Shown one piece after another: positions 58,701 to 64,000 of a stretch of 64,000 nt of DNA. Below the pieces are notes generated by a model. That model saw only the letters and a list, made by a program, of their open reading frames with translations, was not told the origin of the DNA and did no database searches. Origin of the DNA: Ridgeia piscesae (taxonomy: Eukaryota > Annelida > Polychaeta > Sabellida > Siboglinidae). Numbering within the stretch: the stretch's first letter is position 1; each line of letters opens with the position of its first letter. Position numbers and translations under genes: made by a program. The DNA lies in assembly GCA_025642075.2 (NCBI GenBank), contig JAODUO010001365.1, positions 5,001 to 69,000 of the forward strand, in the 5' to 3' direction.

Positions 58701-61700
58701 ACAGGTGGAGGAGACTGGTGCACTCAATGACCCCACAGATGATGTCATTCTGCAGTCGTTGCGACCGGCGGGACTGGATCACTTGTTGGAGGAAGTCAGG
58801 CGAGTTCTCGACTCAACAAGTAACTTACTGGTGAGTCAGAGTGGGCCACAGTGGCCGGAGTTTGGGGGGACTGAATGCCATTAAAAAAATTGACAATTTC
58901 AGTCACTCTGCATTGTACATGTCTTTCAGAAGCCAATTTGGATAAACATTTTGTTAAAATTGATTGTTTTGGAACAAACTCATTGGCATGAAGCAGTCCT
59001 AAGCGCTATGTACCTTGCTCTAAGCTTGCCCTAAGCTTGCTCTAAACTTGCCATAGACTTGCTCTAAACTTGCACTTTTGTCTTTCGCTCACAGAATGAC
59101 CCGCAGATGGAGCAAAGGTTCAAGAAGCTGGAGGAGAAATGTGGCACGGAGGAGCTCCACCATCTCCTGCTGCCCGACATGAACCACTACTCCAGCAGTG
59201 CCCAGGGCAGTGCACCGGAGAAAACCTCCAAGCCACTGAGAGGCACCAGAAGGCGGTGTGAGTGCGGGTTCACTCTCTGTGCCATATACAAAAGTCGACA
59301 CACATTATAAAAATAGCTGTAATTACTTCCTTGGTTTTAGTAAAATATTATAATTAAAATTCCTCAAGGCGACAATGTTGATTTCATTGCCCACATGTTT
59401 TGTACTGTCTCTTTGAAAATTATTTGAATCACTGGATTACCATTGGACATTGACCTTTCTGCAGTAAACTGAGGATATTTTACGTTAATGTCTTCACTTT
59501 TTACAATGCACTAATTTCGTATCTCAGGGAAGGAAAATTCTTGTGTCTGAAATGTGCAGAGAAATGGTGTCCTGTAAACATGGCGCTACCTAGGCAGACT
59601 TCGATTTAACTACTGGAGTTACTCGCATAACCCCAAAGTGGTATCCGGTTTATGATAATTTACACTGCGCGCACCGTACTACGTGCGTAATCCAACTGAA
59701 CACCAATGATTGTGATCACGGACATAAACCCCTTATGTAAATAAATAAAATAAAGTAATCACTTGTTTAGTGTGTAAATTGTGACGTTCATCTGCTTGGT
59801 CTTAAATTATAATTCATAGAATGTGGTGACTTTAATACATATTTAAATGATTGTGTCATGTAATGTTTAATTAATTTCTTATGCAGTAGGGGCCTATGTT
59901 CCCTATTGGCTGTCACTGCTAATGACGTCAGTTACTCGAGTGAATCCTGTAAACTTGCGATTTGAAGATTCACCTTGCTAATCTAGGTCCAAAATGGTCA
60001 CGTGCTCGAGTGATCTCGGCTGTTCGATTGGGACTCGGGTTATGCGAGTTACTCGCGTAACTCAATCGAAGTCGGCCCTGGTGTTAAAGTTATGACTGGT
60101 TTAACTGCCTCATTGTCCACCAGGTGGATCTTTCTCTGACATGGACCAGTCCTGTTGTCCAGACTGGCCACCCCAGGCGCGCACGTATCAAGTAAGTCAA
60201 CGTTGTAAGAATCAATAGAAATTAAATATCTCGTAGTTTCGAAAGTATACTTCTTTGCTAGTTATCCTAGTAGAATTGTTTGCAGATTTACTTTTGCAAG
60301 AAGAGCGTCTGATATGTATCGCTTTTATCAGATAAGCTATATTGAATCTCTTTGATTTTGGTTTATATCAGCCGCATTTAGTACATCCGAACCCCACCAG
60401 GAGGTTCGATCGGTCGCTGCGGACTCTGCATGAACTCTGTCAATGGGGAGCCAAGGAGGGTCTGAACAGACTGCGAAGTGCGTACAAGGTAACTAACTGG
60501 TGTCTTCTTTCAAATGAGTCTAAACACTCAGCAACAACAGTCACTAGTGATAAAAACTTACTGGTGACAGTGAACTCTGTATGGATTGCAAAGTACTTTA
60601 ATCCAGCAATATTTTGTATAGCCTTTATTACCCAGGCTCCACGAGGCGGCGGCACTTTATAGCCCCTCACATTCACCTGGGAGTTTAATGCTCTGCAAAT
60701 GTTGCCACTAGGGCGGTGTTACTACAGAATAGGGTAGAGATGCTGATTGGCTCTCAGGCTAACTATGAAATAAAAACTAAAATAAGGATACGTGTTATAA
60801 GATAATACTACACTATTAAAAGTATGCAACATTAAATTTATATTCACACAAAAAATATACAGAAATAAAAATGTGCAGTTGGAAATATGACAGGATTAGC
60901 CTCGATTACCCAGGCTCCGTGAGGCTAAAAAGGCCAGCTGAGTGACCAGACCATTTTCTTGGTGAAGTTAGAGTTTAGCGAGACTAGGTCTTGTATTGAT
61001 ATGTCACATTTATTGATTGATGTTTATAATTTCTTGCTGTCTGTCTCGCTGGAGCTGTGCAAATGTGTCAGAAATTACGTTCTTCGGTGTAGTGTTGTTT
61101 AATGTCTCTATTAACGCTCTCATTTCTTCAGTTTTTTAGTCGTGAAACTGCTGTTCTTCTGACAGAAAGGAAGGAATCTCACCTTATAGGTGGGTGTTGC
61201 AGTATCTGTGCTGGAGAAGCAAAGAAGTATTTTCTGGCAGTGGTTTTGTACAAATAGAATCACTGTTGTGACATGTTGTAAAAAATAAAACCTCTTGTGA
61301 CATTTAAACATTTTGTACAAATAGAACCCCTTTTCTGATATTTTGTACAAATAGAACCTCTGTTGTGACATTCTGTACAAACAGAACCTCTGATGTGACA
61401 TTCTGTACAAATAGAACCTCTGTTGTGACATGTTGTACAAATGGAACCTCTGTTGTGACATGTTATACAAATAGAACATCTGTTGTGACATTCTGTACAA
61501 ATAGAACCCCTGTTGTGACATTCTGTACAAATAGAACCCCTGTTGTGACATTCTGTACAAATAGAACCCCTGTTGTGACATTCTGTACAAATAGAACCCC
61601 TGTTGTGACATTCTGTACAAATAGAACCTCTGTTGTTTATAAAATGTTATATAAAAATGATCAAGCAGTGCGACCAAGTTCAACGTTTCTCTTCACCAGA

Positions 61701-62199
61701 ACCTTCTGCGGCCCTTCTCTCTATCGGCAGAAACGTGGTCATTAATTTCCTCACAGGACTTGGCATGTAAGTTACAATTTTTAGTTACTTGAATCTTTTT
61801 ATACATTCATGTGTGCATGCTCACACGCACATGCACACATGCATGCATGCATGTGTGCACACACAACAGACACAACACACACCACACACACCGCATACAC
61901 CGCATACACCGCATACACCGCATACACCGCATACACCGCATACACCGCATACACCGCATACACCGCATACACCGCATACACCGCATACACCGCATACACC
62001 GCATACACCGCACCGCATACACCGCATACACCGCACCGCATACACCACACCACATACACCACATACACCACCGCACACACCGCACACACCGCACACACCG
62101 CACACACCGCACACACCGCACACACCGCACACACCACACACACCACACACACACACACATACACGCACACACACACACACACAAACACCACACACACCA

Positions 62200-62230
<31 letters not shown>

Positions 62231-62302
62231 CAACACACACACACAACACACACACCGCATACACCGCACACACCACACACACCAACACACCACACACACG
62301 CA

Positions 62303-62333
<31 letters not shown>

Positions 62334-62336
62334 CAC

Positions 62337-62375
<39 letters not shown>

Positions 62376-63926
62376 ACACCACACACACACACACACACAC
62401 ACCACACACAACACACACACACACACACACAACACACCACACACACCACACACACACCACCACACCAACACACACACACACCACACACCTACACCACACA
62501 CCACACACACACACCCACACACACCCACACACCACACACCGCATACACACACACAACACACCACACACACCACACACACACACACACACCGCATACACCA
62601 CACACACCACACACACCACACACACCACACACACCACACACCGCATACACCGCACACACCGCACACACCACACACACCACATACATACACCACATACACC
62701 ACATACACCACACACACACACACCGCATACACCACATACACCACATACACCACATTGACAGTGTAGTCTTCACATTATTCTGTCATATTTCACAGATTCC
62801 ACAGTGAATGTTCATGTGACGACAGTCAGGCTGCAAGTATGGTTCGAAGATGGCTGTCTGTAAGTGTCACATCTTTTATTTCACTTGCTTTTTTCTTACT
62901 CATGTACCCTATGTGTACCTGTATATTTTTGCAAGGAAATAAAGCCTACTGGGTTGTTATTGTTAATGTTTAATACATTTAATTATATTTGTTTGCCTAA
63001 GCTATGACTGTGGCCACCATAATAATCAATTTCACAACTATTGATTGTTTTCGATTTAATATATATACTTAATAGTGCCATTTAATATATGTGAAAGAAA
63101 ATATAAAACTCAGTTGTTTTCAATTTCACTTGTAATTAGTAGTGTCATTTAATATATTTGTGAAAGAAAATTTAAAACTGCAGACTGTTAGGTGTGGCTG
63201 TTTTTTACCATCGCAGGAAGAGACATTAGCAAGGTTGCAATCAGCAGCTGTATTTCCAAGTTCTCATGAGAAGTCACCTTTGGACCAGTCAGGACACAGA
63301 CAACACTTGAGACCTGTGTTCTTGCAGGGGGACTCCGTCATGGAACAGTGAGACAACTCTACACATTTCCTCTGAAACAAATCGTACTTACACTTAGTGC
63401 CACATCACACAATATTATCACCATTAAGTTGTGCATGAAAATCAATACAACATAGCTGGGTTTTTTAGAACAGTATCCAATTTGTTTCATTTCAGAAAGT
63501 ATTATCTGTTAGAGTTATTAAGGATAACCACGTTTCATTTTGCAGTGTGTTGGCATTATAATAGTTGTGCTGGATACTGCCTGTGAAGTTGCTTCTTCTA
63601 GCAATCTAAATATACAAACAATAACTATTAGTAGCAACTCAAATTATAATAGTTGAAATGTTCTCTCAGACTGGCTTTATTACAAATGTTAAACCAACAC
63701 TGCCTTAGCTCAAGGGTAGGAATAAAAATACAGGAAATACAATTCGAATAAACAGTTAAATGGATGTTATGTTATTGTTGACATTTATTACAGAGTATCA
63801 CTGTTTGCCTGGTTATGACCAGTTGTACCTATGTAACTTTGTGTCTGTGTCACAGACACTCTCGGTCCTTGACCTCCCCCCTCGACACAGCAGCCATTGC
63901 CTTTGACATTGGCAACACATCAGATG
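49766..63926 (+). CDS. SMCR8: SMCR8-like gene (C9orf72-SMCR8 complex), 5' half, 14 exons
   Basis: Coding exons: 49,766-49,969; 50,783-50,871; 51,327-51,396; 53,265-53,347; 54,241-54,371; 58,649-58,830; 59,095-59,257; 60,124-60,191; 60,372-60,488; 61,132-61,189; 61,700-61,766; 62,796-62,859; 63,217-63,347; 63,856-63,926. All junctions are GT-AG and the phases agree throughout (about 499 codons). Longin-type N-terminal motifs match SMCR8: [53 protein letters not shown], then [16 protein letters not shown]8 partners C9orf72 and WDR41 in autophagy/lysosome control and small-GTPase regulation. A 5'UTR exon edge is at 49,677. The DENN part lies beyond the window. Exons 7 and 10-12 rest on weaker similarity than exons 1-5 and 9. 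Confidence 0.88.
49975..50515 (+). repeat. 32-bp minisatellite in SMCR8 intron 1, about 17 units
   Basis: The unit is of the type GAAATTGTTTTCTAGAGGAC plus AGTCAGATCAGT, starting about 5 nt after the exon 1 donor. Variants include AAGTCAATGATCATTG. The same family fills intron 3. Confidence 0.95.
51455..53075 (+). repeat. 32-bp minisatellite in SMCR8 intron 3, about 50 units
   Basis: Same unit family as in intron 1. The early units (to about 51,790) carry TTCTGGAGG instead of TTCTAGAGG. The first units are the most divergent. Confidence 0.95.
53350..54240 (+). other. SMCR8 intron 4, no repeats recognised
   Basis: A+T-rich intron between exons 4 and 5 without a minisatellite. Confidence 0.6.
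54347..56440 (+). repeat. 29-bp minisatellite copied from an exon-intron junction, about 72 units
   Basis: The unit CTGTCTGACCTACTCTACAC plus TAAAGGTAC comprises the last 25 bases of exon 5 (encoding LSDLLYTK) and the first bases of the intron (GTAC). Variants include ACGCTAAAG, TTCCTGTCGG and a few truncated units. Every unit repeats the splice donor context AAAG/GTACCT. Confidence 0.97.
56441..57475 (+). other. SMCR8 intron 5 part with a dispersed repeat
   Basis: Mostly A+T-rich. 57,125-57,215 has AATAATAATAATTAGATTTTATATAGTTCTGATGTCTGCCACATGG, of the same family as 40,985-41,620 (quoted here only as a short head: TTTTATATAG). Confidence 0.5.
57476..58545 (+). repeat. 40-bp minisatellite in SMCR8 intron 5, about 26 units
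   Basis: The unit is CATACATCGTCCAGGACATG followed by GCCAGGAATGTCATATATGT. Units are highly homogeneous, apart from one deleted unit near 57,600. The unit lacks stop codons in all three forward frames, giving spurious ORFs of up to 191 codons. Confidence 0.97.
60600..60725 (+). repeat. Short dispersed repeat with TACCCAGGCTCC (copy in SMCR8 intron 9)
   Basis: TTACCCAGGCTCCACGAGG continues to GCACTTTATAGCCCCTCA. It pairs with 48,735-48,795 in reverse complement. A further partial copy lies at 60,905-60,935. Confidence 0.6.
61300..61635 (+). repeat. 30-bp minisatellite in SMCR8 intron 10, about 11 units
   Basis: The unit is TGTTGTGACATTCTGTACAA followed by ATAGAACCCC. At 30 bp it stays in frame and yields ORFs of decapeptide repeats on both strands (such as [10 protein letters not shown]), which are not genes. 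Confidence 0.95.
61860..62755 (+). repeat. (CA)n-derived array with CACACACCGCATA-type units, SMCR8 intron 11
   Basis: Begins with about a dozen ACCGCATAC units, continues as ACCGCACAC, then CA/CACCA mixtures, and ends with ACCACATAC units. Long ORFs of TPH, HTH or CVC residues arise from it. Confidence 0.97.
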
Positions 63927-63929
63927 GTG

Positions 63930-64000
63930 AGTGAGTTGGTAATGTCTAAGAGGACCCAGGTTCGAATCCTGTGCTGTAGTGTTAAACCGTAGGCAAGTTT
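63930..64000 (+). mobile_element. tRNA-derived SINE, second copy (cut by window end)
   Basis: GTCTAAGAGGACCCAGGTTCGAATCCTG contains a Pol III B-box (GGTTCGAATCC, about 63,960-63,972; quoted in part: AAGAGGACCCAGGTTCGAAT). It matches the head of the SINE at 43,190-43,470 in the opposite orientation. It lies just after the donor of SMCR8 exon 14. Confidence 0.7.

Noticed and set aside
61120..61745. ORFs with repeated [10 protein letters not shown] or [11 protein letters not shown]
   Set aside because: They are translations of a 30-bp minisatellite inside an SMCR8 intron.

Overview
This window is metazoan nuclear DNA. The genes have spliceosomal introns, and the Toll-like receptors are of invertebrate type. 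CR1/Jockey-like LINEs, a tRNA-derived SINE, Gypsy elements and large amounts of micro- and minisatellite DNA are all present. The mixture suggests a marine invertebrate, probably a lophotrochozoan such as a mollusc, brachiopod or annelid; the species cannot be fixed from the sequence alone.

Layout. Positions 1-3,300 hold one copy (cut by the window start) of a DNA element. Its protein belongs to an uncharacterised family with DTDVVVLAV and TGCDTVS motifs and a Cys-rich tail. A second copy at 22.9-26.1 kb has long inverted terminal arms. From 5 to 35.5 kb lies a degraded Toll-like receptor (TLR) cluster: a promoter/first-exon block with no gene (5-6 kb), a TLR on + (10.95-13.66 kb, one frameshift near the signal peptide), a TLR pseudogene on + (26.4-27.45 kb), a small TLR fragment on - (30.7-31.0 kb) and an intact TLR on - (31.455-34.115 kb). 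The two long TLR genes lie in inverted orientation with matching upstream and downstream blocks, so this is an inverted segmental duplication. Between them sits a decayed Gypsy retrotransposon (15.65-22.87 kb) that carries an extra C2H2-finger ORF and an intact TatD-type metal-dependent hydrolase between pol and the 3' LTR.

From 36 to 49 kb I see only mobile-element debris and simple repeats: two tandem copies of a GGGCGTCGATC-ended element with a smaller inverted-repeat element inserted in one, a fold-back element, LINE 3' ends, and a SINE.

From 49.7 kb to the window end runs the 5' half of an SMCR8-like gene (+ strand). I could place fourteen coding exons with consistent phases (about 499 codons); the rest lies beyond the window. 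Its introns are filled with distinct minisatellites. One 29-bp array is a copy of an exon 3' end plus its splice donor. A 32-bp array in two other introns carries an acceptor-like TTTTCTAG in each unit.

The best candidates for something undescribed are the Gypsy element with a TatD cargo gene, and the long-armed element whose arms are built of about 150-bp modules, each with a palindromic ATGGCGG core.
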